A stretch of DNA of 33,096 nt, taken from contig CAIXXP010000078.1 in the NCBI GenBank assembly GCA_903923465.1, forward strand, positions 1 through 33,096, written 5' to 3'. Both the position numbers and the translations under genes were made by a program. The notes under the pieces were generated by a model. It was not told the origin of the DNA. It made no database searches and worked only from the letters and a program-made list of their open reading frames with translations. This DNA is from an uncultured Sphingomonadales bacterium (lineage in GTDB: Bacteria; Pseudomonadota; Alphaproteobacteria; Sphingomonadales; Sphingomonadaceae). Shown here piece by piece: positions 6,139 to 14,129 of this stretch (within the stretch, counting starts at the first letter, position 1; the number at the start of each line of letters is the position of its first letter).

Positions 6139-7680
6139 ATGGCCGAAATACCAGTGCAAGAGAGTCAGCCTATGCCTTCCCGCAATCAGCAGCACCGGAG
6201 CGGCGGGGCATTGGAACGCGTCTCCGGCGGCACCCTGCCGCCCTGCGATCGCCGCGCGGTGATCCGTGGCCTGCTGGCCTGCGCCGCCCTGCCGGCAACG
6301 CCGGTGCTGGCCGCCCCGGTCGCCACCCTGAAAAACCAGCGCCCGCCCCCGGGCCAGCGCAAATTCGTCAGCCTGGGCGTTGAGCGGCGATTGCAAGCCA
6401 TCAGCGCGAAAATCGCCGACCCCGAGCTGGCCGCGCTGTTCCAGAATTGCTGGCCCAACACGCTGGATACCGCGGTCGAGCCGGGCGTGGTGGATGGCAT
6501 GCCCGATACCTATGTCGGCACCGGCGATATTCCCGCCATGTGGCTGCGCGATTCCTCCGCCCAGCTATGGTCGTATCTTGCCGTGGCAAGGGAGGATCCG
6601 GATCTGTGCCGGCTGGTGCGCGGCCTGATCGCCCGGCAGGTGCGGTGCCTGCTGATCGACCCCTATGCCAACGCCTTTTCGCGCGACGTTTCGGCCAGCA
6701 CCCCGCTGCCATGGGCCGCGGGCGACCAGACCGTGATGAAACCCGGCGTGGCCGAGCGCAAATGGGAGGCGGATTCACTCGCCCATGTGGTGCGCTTCTC
6801 CTGCGGCTATTGGCGCGCAACCGGCGATATCGTGCCCTTCGGGCCACCGTGGTGGCAGGCGATGCAGGTGGTGGTCGACACGTTTCGCGCGCAGCAAAGG
6901 CTGACATCGCCCGGCCCCTATCGCTTCGCGCGGGCGAACGGGCGACTGAACGACACGCTGGAAGGCGAGGGTTATGGCCCACCCTCGGCCAGGATCGGGC
7001 TGGTCCATTCCATGTTCCGCCCCTCGGACGATGCCTGCATCTATCCGTTCAATATCCCCGCCAATTTCCTCGCCGCGCAAGGCCTGGCCGATCTGTCGGA
7101 CATGGCGCGGACCTTTGGCAAGGAACGCTTTGCCGCCGACTGTGCCAAGCTGGCCCGCGACGTCCGGCAGGCGCTGGCGCTGTTTGGCCAAATCGCCCTG
7201 CCCGCGGGCGGCAAGATCTGGGCCTATGAAATCGATGGTTTTGGCAATTCCCTTTTCATGGACGACGCCAATGTACCCAGCCTGCTGTCGCTGCCCTATC
7301 TGGGTTGCGCCCGGCAGAACGATCCGGTGTGGCTGGCGACCCGAGCGCGGGTGCTGAGCGCCCAAAACCCCTATTTCTTCAGCGGATCCGTGGCCGAGGG
7401 CGTGGGGGGTGCGCATGTCGGGGCCGGGGTTATCTGGCCGATGAGCATCATCATGCGTGCCATGACGAGCACCAGCGACCCGGAGATCGCCGCCTGCCTG
7501 CTCGCGCTGAAGCGGTCCTCCAACGGCACCGGCTTCCTGCACGAGGCCTTCGACAGCAACGACGCCAGCCATTTCACCCGGCCGTGGTTCGCCTGGGTGA
7601 ACGGCCTGTTTGGCGAGCTGATCCTGCAACTGGCCGCGCACCGGCCGCACCTGCTTGCCGGGGCCGGGGGCAAGGGATAG
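6139..7680 (+). CDS. GH125 exo-alpha-1,6-mannosidase, exported (Tat-like signal)
   Basis: 513 aa from ATG 6139; ATG 6172 has a better AAGAGAG site and gives 502 aa. A twin-arginine stretch CDRRAVIRGLLACAALPATP with a cleavage site near VLAAP points to Tat export. The mature protein matches glycoside hydrolase family 125 (DUF1237): GTGDIPAMWLRDSSAQL, RKWEADSLAHVVR, SMFRPSDDACIYPFNIPANF (region of the general acid Asp) and GTGFLHEAFDSNDASHFTRPWFAW (region of the catalytic Glu). GH125 enzymes are metal-independent inverting alpha-mannosidases that trim alpha-1,6-mannose. With the ROK kinase downstream and the transporter upstream it forms a mannoside-utilisation module: hydrolysis in the periplasm, then uptake and phosphorylation. 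Confidence 0.9.
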   Translation: MAEIPVQESQPMPSRNQQHRSGGALERVSGGTLPPCDRRAVIRGLLACAALPATPVLAAPVATLKNQRPPPGQRKFVSLGVERRLQAISAKIADPELAALFQNCWPNTLDTAVEPGVVDGMPDTYVGTGDIPAMWLRDSSAQLWSYLAVAREDPDLCRLVRGLIARQVRCLLIDPYANAFSRDVSASTPLPWAAGDQTVMKPGVAERKWEADSLAHVVRFSCGYWRATGDIVPFGPPWWQAMQVVVDTFRAQQRLTSPGPYRFARANGRLNDTLEGEGYGPPSARIGLVHSMFRPSDDACIYPFNIPANFLAAQGLADLSDMARTFGKERFAADCAKLARDVRQALALFGQIALPAGGKIWAYEIDGFGNSLFMDDANVPSLLSLPYLGCARQNDPVWLATRARVLSAQNPYFFSGSVAEGVGGAHVGAGVIWPMSIIMRAMTSTSDPEIAACLLALKRSSNGTGFLHEAFDSNDASHFTRPWFAWVNGLFGELILQLAAHRPHLLAGAGGKG

Positions 7681-7717
7681 GGTTGGCCAAACCGCCCCGC
7701 AACCGAGGAGCTTTTCC

Positions 7718-8635
7718 ATGAATCTGGCCGAACATGCGGATGGGGGGCTGATCGGCGCGGTGGAAGCGGGGGGCACCAAATTCGTGCTGGCGCTGGCCCG
7801 GCCCGATGGCACCATTCTTGCCCGCACGCGCCTGCCTACCCAGAGCCCACAGCAAACCTTCGCGGCCATGGCGGCGTTTTTCGAGCAGGCCGCCGCCACC
7901 CATGGCAGGATTGCCGCCTTTGGCATCGCCAGCTTCGGCCCGATCGACGTCATCCCCTCATCACCGACCTATGGCACCATTACCACCACCACGAAGCCGG
8001 GCTGGCCGGGGGCAAGCTATCACGATGTGCTCGCGCGGTTTGGCGTGCCGGTGCAGATCCACACCGATGTCGTCGGCGCGGCCATTGGCGAGTGGATCAG
8101 GGGCGCGGGGGCGGGGGCGACAACGCTGGCCTATACCACGGTCGGCACCGGCATCGGCAGCGGCCTCATCCGCGAGGGGCGCCCGCTGATGGGCTTCAGC
8201 CATTACGAGACGGGGCATATCCAGCCACCCCACGATCTCGCCACCGACCCGTTCCCTGGCATCTGCGCCTTTCACCAGGATTGCGCGGAGGGGCTGGCCT
8301 CCGGCCCCGCAATCAAAAGCCGCTGGGGCAAAAGCCTTGACGAACTGGCGGGCGATTCCGCCGCCGTATCGCTGATCGCGGGCTATCTCGGGCATTTGGC
8401 CGCCACGCTGGTGCTGATGCATATGCCCGATCGGCTGATTTTCGGCGGCGGGGTGCTGAAAACGCCGGGGCTGATCGAGGCCATCCGGGCGGCAACCACA
8501 GCGCGCCTGGCCGGCTATGTCCAGCACCCGCGGCTGGACCCCGGCCTGGTCGACTATATCGCGCTGCCGGCCCTGGGCGATGATGCCGGTATCAGCGGGG
8601 CCATCGAGTTGGGGCGGCAGGCTTTGACCAGCTAG
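7718..8635 (+). CDS. ROK-family sugar kinase (fructokinase type)
   Basis: 305 aa from ATG 7718, chosen because GAGGAG lies eight bases upstream; longer in-frame starts would overlap the mannosidase gene. The N-terminal phosphate-binding loop reads GAVEAGGTKFVLAL, the catalytic Asp region is IHTDVVGAAIGEW, and TTVGTGIGSGLI is the second phosphate motif. The ROK zinc site is visible as GHIQPPH followed by CAFHQDCAEGLASGPAI, the spacing used by fructokinases (ScrK/YdhR-like) rather than by NagC-type regulators; no HTH domain is present. It probably phosphorylates fructose or mannose released by the neighbouring mannosidase. It follows that gene by 37 bp and is likely co-transcribed. Confidence 0.88.
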   Translation: MNLAEHADGGLIGAVEAGGTKFVLALARPDGTILARTRLPTQSPQQTFAAMAAFFEQAAATHGRIAAFGIASFGPIDVIPSSPTYGTITTTTKPGWPGASYHDVLARFGVPVQIHTDVVGAAIGEWIRGAGAGATTLAYTTVGTGIGSGLIREGRPLMGFSHYETGHIQPPHDLATDPFPGICAFHQDCAEGLASGPAIKSRWGKSLDELAGDSAAVSLIAGYLGHLAATLVLMHMPDRLIFGGGVLKTPGLIEAIRAATTARLAGYVQHPRLDPGLVDYIALPALGDDAGISGAIELGRQALTS

Positions 8636-8641
8636 CGATTT

Positions 8642-9010
8642 TCAGAACCGGCGTGTCAGCGACACCACCACCTCGGCCGTGAACATCGCGTCATACCCGC
8701 CGGGCAGCGTGTCGGAATAGAACGTAAGATCGAATGCGCCGAGGCGCGGGATCATGCTTATCAGATTGGTCGCCGAGGGCATGGGCGGGCTGCCCAGCCT
8801 GGTTGGCACGCCGCTGGCGGAGGACGTGCCCGAGCGGGCGGGGTCCACCTTGAACAGCGCATCGACAGCCTGAAGCGTTTGCGCCTGTTGCACCGGCGCC
8901 GCCGCCCACGATCCATTCACGGGCGGGCTTGCAACCTCTTCCGCCATAGCGGCGGGCACCGCTGTTGCAACAGCCAGGCAGGCAGAGATTGCCAAAAAGA
9001 CGAGACGCAT
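8642..9010 (-). CDS. Small secreted protein, hypothetical
   Basis: 122 aa from ATG 9010, chosen because GGAGGCAAAC precedes it. A clear signal peptide (MRLVFLAISACLAVATAVPAAMA) ends near residue 23. The mature protein of about 100 residues is Ala/Pro/Ser-rich and ends FTAEVVVSLTRRF; a final aromatic residue after an alternating strand is reminiscent of outer-membrane proteins, but the chain is too short for a barrel. It converges on the sugar-kinase gene with only six bases between the stop codons. No family is recognised. Confidence 0.65.
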   Translation of the reverse strand: MRLVFLAISACLAVATAVPAAMAEEVASPPVNGSWAAAPVQQAQTLQAVDALFKVDPARSGTSSASGVPTRLGSPPMPSATNLISMIPRLGAFDLTFYSDTLPGGYDAMFTAEVVVSLTRRF

Positions 9011-9117
9011 GTTTGCCTCCGTCGGTTTGCCCGCGCCGAGCGGCACCCGGCGGCCAAAACAGGATAAGCACCAAGCTAACTAATCGCCACAAGTAAAAAA
9101 TGATCCACGCCAAGGCC

Positions 9118-9212
9118 TGCCGGAAATCCCGCAGGAAGCGAGCCCGGCTTCTTGCGCGGGCTCCGCACCATGCGCGCCACTGCCCCACCGGTGGCGACAT
9201 GGATTTCCGGCA
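9118..9212. repeat. Nested inverted-repeat structure in a 341-bp gene-free gap
   Basis: The 9011-9351 gap holds no convincing gene. TGCCGGAAATCC (9118-9129) and GGATTTCCGGCA (9201-9212) form a perfect 12-bp outer stem. It encloses a GAGCCCG/CGGGCTC hairpin (9140-9163) and the palindrome CCACCGGTGG (9185-9194). The arrangement resembles a three-way-junction RNA or a REP/BIME-like DNA element. A TATATT hexamer at 9283-9288 could be the -10 of the downstream esterase; no good -35 was found. Confidence 0.5.
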
Positions 9213-9351
9213 CCATGCGGCATCCGTCAGCCAAGCCACAGCCGGCTTTGGATTTTCTGCTACCTTTTGGGCGCCCACGGCATATATTCCCTCCCATGGC
9301 GAACGGGCGATAGACCGGAGGCCGGAAAAAAGCTTGGGAGGAGCAGGATCA

Positions 9352-11028
9352 ATGCAGCGTTTTTCAAAGTCGTTAATGCTGGCGTCGCTGGCCTTGGGCA
9401 CGGCGCTGGCGGGGGCCACGCACGCCGCGCCGTCTGGGGATTTGTCGCTCGATGCCCCGGCCGGCAAGTGCGACCGCACCGCCATTCAGGCGATGGTGGG
9501 GGCCGACACGACCATCGAGACGGCGGCGCCAACCGCCCTGCCCGCGCCACATTGCCGCATTGATGGCTTTGTGATCACCACCAATCCCGGGCCGAACAAG
9601 GTGCGTTTCCGCCTGCAATTGCCCGACCACGGGTTTAACGGCCGCTACCTGTTCGCCGGGGAAGGCGGCGCGGCGGGTTATGTGCCCTCCGAAATGGAGC
9701 TGCCGCATGGCAATCCGGTGACCCGGGGCTTCGCCATGGCCGGCACCGACACCGGCCACAGCAGCGAACCGCTGGACTGGAGCTTCATGCAGGGCAACCC
9801 GGCGGCAACACTGGATTATAACCACCGTGGCGGCCATGTCGCCACCGTCGCCGCGCAGGCCATCACCCGCAGCTATTACGGCATCAACAAGCTGTGGCGC
9901 TATCACAGCGGCTGCTCCGGCGGCGGGCGCATGGGCGTGGCCGCGCTGGAGCATCACCCCGAGGATTATGACGGCATCCTGATCGGCGCGCCGGGCCGCA
10001 GCACCGCGACCATGCTCATGTTCATGTGGGCCACCCAGCAGGAGGCCCGCGAGCCGGGCGCCTGGCTCTCGCCCGCCAAGCTGGCGATGACCGAGCAGCA
10101 CATCATCGCCCAGTGCGACGCGCTGGATGGCGCCAAGGATGGCATCGTCTCCGACCCGCAAGCCTGCCACTTCCGTCCGCAGACGCTGCTGTGCCGGCCC
10201 GGGCAAGTAGAGGGCTGCCTCACCGCCCCCGAGGTGCGCACGATGACCGCCATTCTGGACGGCCCGCGCGGCCCCGATGGCAAGCGCATCACCGGCGGCA
10301 TGCCGCTCAGCAACATGGCCGAGGGCTGGAGCGCCTTCCTTGGCGCCACACCGCCGCCCTGGACCGACGAACTGACCATCAAGGCGATCATGGCCGGCCG
10401 CACCAATGCCGCCGCGATGATCTCCACCGTGGTCTCGCGCAATGTGCTGGGTGCCAAATATGATTACATGCACCAGTTCGATTTCCACAATCCCAAGGAC
10501 ATCGCCGCCTGGTGGGATGGGGTGCGCCGCCTCGGCTGGGGCGGGCCGACCAGCGCCGACATGCGCCCGGCCGAGAAGCTGGGCACGAAAGTCATCTGGT
10601 GGGCGGGGATCAGCGATGCGGGGCCAGCCCTCGACACGACCATGGCCTATCGCCGCGCCGCGCTCGGCTCGCTGGGCGGCAATACGCGCCGGCTTGATGC
10701 GATGTACCGGCTCTATCCCATTCCCGGCATGCTGCATTGCAGTGGCGGCACCGGGCCAGACGATGCGCCCGACCGGCTGCTGCTGGAGCTGATCAACTGG
10801 ACGGAAAAGGGCGCGAAGCCCGGGGCCGTGGTCACCGCGCGCGGGGTTGAGAAGGCGCAGCCCCTGTTCAGCAAGCCGGGCGAGGCGCTGGCCGGGGTCA
10901 AGATCCACAAGGCCAAGGGCGATGCCCGCGAGTTCCTGCTGTGCCCCTATCCGCAAAAGGCCAAGTTCGATGGCGCGGTGGGCCATGAGGGCGAGGCCGC
11001 ACACTACGCCTGCGCCAAGGCGGGCTGA
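9352..11028 (+). CDS. Tannase/feruloyl esterase family protein, secreted
   Basis: 558 aa from ATG 9352, preceded by GGGAGGAGCAGGATC. A signal peptide covers residues 1-25. The alpha/beta-hydrolase pattern of the tannase/feruloyl esterase family is present: nucleophile in SGCSGGGRMG (Ser189), the CDALDGAKDG calcium-type loop, Asp422 in WWAGISDAG, and His462 in PGMLHCSGG. Cys188 beside the serine and Cys463 beside the histidine match the CS-D-HC motif, in which a disulphide links the nucleophile and histidine. Such enzymes split ester bonds of gallate, ferulate or related phenolic esters outside the cytoplasm. It stands alone, converging on the thiolase operon. The substrate cannot be read from sequence. 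Confidence 0.88.
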   Translation: MQRFSKSLMLASLALGTALAGATHAAPSGDLSLDAPAGKCDRTAIQAMVGADTTIETAAPTALPAPHCRIDGFVITTNPGPNKVRFRLQLPDHGFNGRYLFAGEGGAAGYVPSEMELPHGNPVTRGFAMAGTDTGHSSEPLDWSFMQGNPAATLDYNHRGGHVATVAAQAITRSYYGINKLWRYHSGCSGGGRMGVAALEHHPEDYDGILIGAPGRSTATMLMFMWATQQEAREPGAWLSPAKLAMTEQHIIAQCDALDGAKDGIVSDPQACHFRPQTLLCRPGQVEGCLTAPEVRTMTAILDGPRGPDGKRITGGMPLSNMAEGWSAFLGATPPPWTDELTIKAIMAGRTNAAAMISTVVSRNVLGAKYDYMHQFDFHNPKDIAAWWDGVRRLGWGGPTSADMRPAEKLGTKVIWWAGISDAGPALDTTMAYRRAALGSLGGNTRRLDAMYRLYPIPGMLHCSGGTGPDDAPDRLLLELINWTEKGAKPGAVVTARGVEKAQPLFSKPGEALAGVKIHKAKGDAREFLLCPYPQKAKFDGAVGHEGEAAHYACAKAG

Positions 11029-11034
11029 GGAAAC

Positions 11035-11094
11035 GGGCGGGGCATGGCTCCCGCCCACGCCGCGGGCCGGTTCGGGTTTGCCCCGGCCGGCCCG
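11035..11094. terminator. Two GC-rich hairpins between convergent genes
   Basis: GGGCGGG/CCCGCCC (11035-11056, 8-nt loop) and CGGGCCGG/CCGGCCCG (11063-11094) are perfect inverted repeats in the 79-bp spacer between the esterase stop and the thiolase-like stop. They probably serve as a bidirectional terminator; no long T tract is present. Confidence 0.5.
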
Positions 11095-11107
11095 GGCTGT
11101 TTGCCGC

Positions 11108-12259
11108 CTACAAGGTGGCGCCGCTGCCCAAAATCACCGTTGCCTGGCTGGAGAGCACGCCGCCATTGCCATGCGCCACGGCGACGTTGACATCCGGCAC
11201 CTGCCGCGCGCCGGCCGTGCCGGTGATCTGCGCCACGGCCTCTACCAGGGTGAACAGCCCGTACATGCCCGGGTGCACGCAGGAGAGCCCGCCGCCATTG
11301 GTATTCACCGGCAGGCCGCCGCCCGGCGCGATCTGGCCACCGGAGACGAAGCGCCCGCCCTCGCCCTTCGGGCAGAAGCCGAGGTCTTCGAGGAACAGGA
11401 TCGTGTTGATGGTGAAGGCATCATACAGTTCGACGACATCCACATCCTTGGGCCCCAGCTTCGCCTGGGCATAGGCGCGGGCGCCGGATTCAGCCGCGGC
11501 CGAGACCGTCAGGTCCGGCATGGCGGTGATGTTGCGATGCCAGGTGGCGGCCGCCGCGCCCAACACATAGGCGGGCTTTGCCACCAGATCGCGCGCCCGG
11601 TCGGCCCTTGTCATGACGATGGCGGCGGCACCGTCCGTCACCAGGCAGCAATCGCGCACGGTGAGCGGGGTTGAGACCATCCGCGAGGCCAGCACGTCCT
11701 CGATCGACAGCGGCCCCTTGGCAAAGGCCTCGGGGTTGAGGTTGGCCCAGCCGCGTGCCGCCACCGCCACTTCGGCCAGATGCTCGCGGGTGGTGCCATA
11801 CTGGTGCATGTGCCGCGAGGCGGCCAGCGCGTAGGATGACGCGGGCATGATCGCCTTATAGGGGTCTTCCCAGGCCGGATCCTGCGCCGGGGTGACCAGC
11901 TTGCCCGATTTCGTCCGCTGGTTGCTGCCATAGGCGATCAGCGCGGTGTCGATCTCGCCCATCGCCAGTGCCAGCGCGGCCCAGTAGACGTAGGTCTGGA
12001 AGGCCGAGCCGCCGGTGCGGTTGTTCTCGGTGATCTTGGGGTGCAGGCCGAGGTATTCGGCGAAGGACAGGCCGGAAAGCATGTCGTCCGGCAGGGCCAG
12101 GAACAGCCCATCGACATCCTTCAGGGCGATGCCGGCCTGATTCAGCGCATCGATGCTGGCGCGGGCCGCCAGATCGAGCGTGTCATAGCCCGGCGCCTCG
12201 CCGATGCCGAAGGTGGCCGCGCCGACAATGGCCGCCTGGCCGCGCACAAAGCCGCTCAT
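11108..12259 (-). CDS. Thiolase-like protein lacking the nucleophilic Cys (SCP2-thiolase family)
   Basis: 383 aa covering the whole thiolase fold, of the SCP-x/nonspecific lipid-transfer thiolase type. Where thiolases have the NxxCSTG nucleophile, this protein reads TENNRTGGSAF (77-87), apparently with Asn80 at the cysteine position. The C-terminal motifs are changed too: VELYDAFT (Tyr about 279), GLSCVHPGMYG (Cys327, His329, Tyr333) and AHGNGG. Steroid side-chain enzymes such as Ltp2 share the missing cysteine, use tyrosines and act as retro-aldolases with a DUF35 partner. Here the start overlaps the stop of a DUF35 gene by four bases (ATGA), so a complex is likely. Called a thiolase-like lyase or acyltransferase; the reaction is inferred. 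Confidence 0.85.
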   Translation of the reverse strand: MSGFVRGQAAIVGAATFGIGEAPGYDTLDLAARASIDALNQAGIALKDVDGLFLALPDDMLSGLSFAEYLGLHPKITENNRTGGSAFQTYVYWAALALAMGEIDTALIAYGSNQRTKSGKLVTPAQDPAWEDPYKAIMPASSYALAASRHMHQYGTTREHLAEVAVAARGWANLNPEAFAKGPLSIEDVLASRMVSTPLTVRDCCLVTDGAAAIVMTRADRARDLVAKPAYVLGAAAATWHRNITAMPDLTVSAAAESGARAYAQAKLGPKDVDVVELYDAFTINTILFLEDLGFCPKGEGGRFVSGGQIAPGGGLPVNTNGGGLSCVHPGMYGLFTLVEAVAQITGTAGARQVPDVNVAVAHGNGGVLSSQATVILGSGATL

Positions 12260-12696
12260 GCCGCCTTCTCCCCAGCCGCGATTTGGTTTTCCGGGGCGGG
12301 GTCGAACAGCAGGATCCCCTTGCCATCCACCTGCGCCACGCGGGCCTGCACCTTCATGTCGATGAACACATCATCGGGGGCCAACCCTTCCACGCGGGAC
12401 ATGACGCGGGGCCCTTCCTCCAGATCCACCAGCACCACATTGTAGTTCGGCGTCGGCGGGCGCTTCTGCACCACGGTCACGGCATAGACCGTGCCGCGCC
12501 CGCTGGCCTCGAACCATTCCAGATCGCGCGAGCCGGTGACCGGCGCCAGCACGCGGGGGAAGAAGAACGCCTCCCCCGTCGTCCGGTCGCGCAGCAGCAT
12601 GAAGCGGCCCTCGTCGAGATAGGCCTGATAGTCGCGCAGCGGACGAAGCTCGTCCGTCGTCGGGATGGGCGTGGCGGGGATGGGATTGCTGGTCAT
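12256..12696 (-). CDS. DUF35 OB-fold protein, partner of the thiolase-like enzyme
   Basis: 146 aa from ATG 12696 (GGACGAGACG upstream). Residues 15-60 occupy the place of the rubredoxin-like zinc ribbon, and residues 65-135 form the OB-fold (GRGTVYAVTVVQKRPPTPNYNVVLVDLEEGPRVMSRVEG, with DVFIDMKVQARVAQVDGKGILLFDP). The usual four zinc cysteines are absent; the whole protein contains none, so the ribbon is degenerate or metal-free. DUF35 proteins bind thiolase-like enzymes and are needed for their stability or activity. The gene lies 16 bp after the dehydrogenase and overlaps the thiolase-like gene by four bases. Confidence 0.85.
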   Translation of the reverse strand: MTSNPIPATPIPTTDELRPLRDYQAYLDEGRFMLLRDRTTGEAFFFPRVLAPVTGSRDLEWFEASGRGTVYAVTVVQKRPPTPNYNVVLVDLEEGPRVMSRVEGLAPDDVFIDMKVQARVAQVDGKGILLFDPAPENQIAAGEKAA

Positions 12697-12712
12697 GCGT
12701 CTCGTCCGTCGA

Positions 12713-13879
12713 TCATTTGTCCCGGGGCAGGCCCAGGCTGTTGGCGATGTTGTTGCGCTGAATGGCCGACGAGCCGCCATAGATCGGCATGGCGATGATG
12801 TCGCGGACATGGCGTTCCATGGCGAATTCATTGGAATAGCCATAGGCGCCCATCACCCGCTGGCAGGTGAGCACGATTTCCATCGCGGTTTCCGTGACGA
12901 ACAGCTTGACCATCGAGGTATCGGCGATGCCAGCGTTGCCGTCCTGCACCAGTTGCGCGGCCCAATAGACCATCAGGCGGCAGGCCTGCAGCTTGGTGCG
13001 GCACTGGGCCAGATCGTGGCGGACAGACTGGAACGCGCCGATCGGCTTGCCGAACTGCTTGCGCTCCTTGCTGTATTCCCAGGCTTCCTTGAGGGCAGCC
13101 TCGGCAATGCCGAGCGCGTGGGCGGGCACTTCCACCTTTTCCGCCTCCAGCGCCTTGCCGGCCAGCAGCTTCCAGCCATTGTTCCAGCCGGCTTCCTCGC
13201 CCAGCACCAGATCGAAGGGAATCTCGACATTGTCGAGATGCACGTCGGTGGTGGAAAGGCCATGGCTGCCCATCACCGGGATATGGGTGATGGTCACCCC
13301 CGGCGCCGAGGGCGGAATCAGCACGATGGACAGGTTCTTGTAGCGCAGCGCCGGGTCGCCCGTGCGCACCAGCATGAAGATATAGTCGGCAATGTCGCCG
13401 CCCGAGGTCCAGCGCTTGGTGCCATTGACGATGACCTTGTCGCCCCGGCGCTCGGCCTTGGTCTGGACCGAGGCAAGGTCGGAGCCGACATCGGGCTCCG
13501 ACAGGCCATAGGCGAACAGCAGCTTGCCAGCCGCCAGATCGGGCAGGAACCGGGCCTTCTGCGCCTCGGACCCGGACGCCGCCACGTTCAGCGCGCCATA
13601 GCAGGCGGCCATGATATACAGGCCGCAAAGCCCACTGCTGCGGCTGCCCAGCACCTCGATGATCGTCGCCATCGCCACCACGTCAAACCCGACGCCGCCG
13701 AATTCCTCCGGCACGGTAACCGCGGTCAGGCCGAGGTCGGCAAACAGCTTGGCGAATTTGAGCGGGACGGTGTTGGCCCGGTCCCACTTGGTCACTTCTT
13801 CGGGCGGCGCATGCTCATCCAGAAATCTCTCGAGCATGTCGCGCAGCGCGACGATGTGTTCCTCCTCGGTAAAATTCAT
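12713..13879 (-). CDS. Acyl-CoA dehydrogenase, FAD-dependent
   Basis: 388 aa from ATG 13879; upstream in-frame codons lack a ribosome site. The three-part fold is visible: N-terminal helices (1-115), the beta domain with FAYGLSEPDVGSDLASVQTKAERRGD and the W-T-S-G-G flavin motif (about 120-225), and the C-terminal helical domain with [15 protein letters not shown] and MGAYGYS. The medium-chain catalytic Glu of IYEGTS is replaced (IYGGSS). By alignment with isovaleryl-CoA dehydrogenase the base would be Glu247 in LEAEKVE, so a branched substrate is plausible. It heads a three-gene operon with DUF35 and the thiolase-like enzyme and is divergent from a TetR regulator. Confidence 0.92.
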   Translation of the reverse strand: MNFTEEEHIVALRDMLERFLDEHAPPEEVTKWDRANTVPLKFAKLFADLGLTAVTVPEEFGGVGFDVVAMATIIEVLGSRSSGLCGLYIMAACYGALNVAASGSEAQKARFLPDLAAGKLLFAYGLSEPDVGSDLASVQTKAERRGDKVIVNGTKRWTSGGDIADYIFMLVRTGDPALRYKNLSIVLIPPSAPGVTITHIPVMGSHGLSTTDVHLDNVEIPFDLVLGEEAGWNNGWKLLAGKALEAEKVEVPAHALGIAEAALKEAWEYSKERKQFGKPIGAFQSVRHDLAQCRTKLQACRLMVYWAAQLVQDGNAGIADTSMVKLFVTETAMEIVLTCQRVMGAYGYSNEFAMERHVRDIIAMPIYGGSSAIQRNNIANSLGLPRDK

Positions 13880-13928
13880 GAGCGGCGACCCTAGATTGAA
13901 GGTTTGGAAATCGTGTCCTACCCCATGG

Positions 13929-13948
13929 GCCTCTCTGGGGCGAGAGGC
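13929..13948. promoter_or_regulatory. Inverted repeat in the TetR/dehydrogenase divergent spacer
   Basis: GCCTCTC and GAGAGGC form a perfect 7-bp inverted repeat with a 6-bp centre, 50 bp upstream of the dehydrogenase start. Size and position suit a TetR-family operator. Binding by the neighbouring regulator is inference. Confidence 0.35.
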
Positions 13949-14129
13949 GACCGGGGATTTGCCGGCAGGCGCCAACTTTCACAAGCTTGCAGAGGTTGAA
14001 CCGCACCCGAATTTTCCCACTATGCCTGTCCGGCGTTGGTATATTGCGGTTATTCTGGCTGGTCGCTGTAAGCCCGCAGCGGCGCAAGGGCGCCACCCGC
14101 GCCACCAACACTCCGGGGGAAACTGCAAG

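Noticed and set aside
9076..9297. 73-codon minus-strand frame in the 341-bp gap
   Set aside because: No ribosome site, basic composition, and it is explained by the inverted-repeat structure it crosses.
9100..9351. N-terminal extension of the tannase family protein
   Set aside because: It would put a basic, non-hydrophobic segment before a clear signal peptide; ATG 9352 has a strong ribosome site.
9373..11058. 561-codon minus-strand frame opposite the tannase family gene
   Set aside because: The opposite strand encodes a complete signal peptide and CS-D-HC motif; the antisense product has no recognisable domain.
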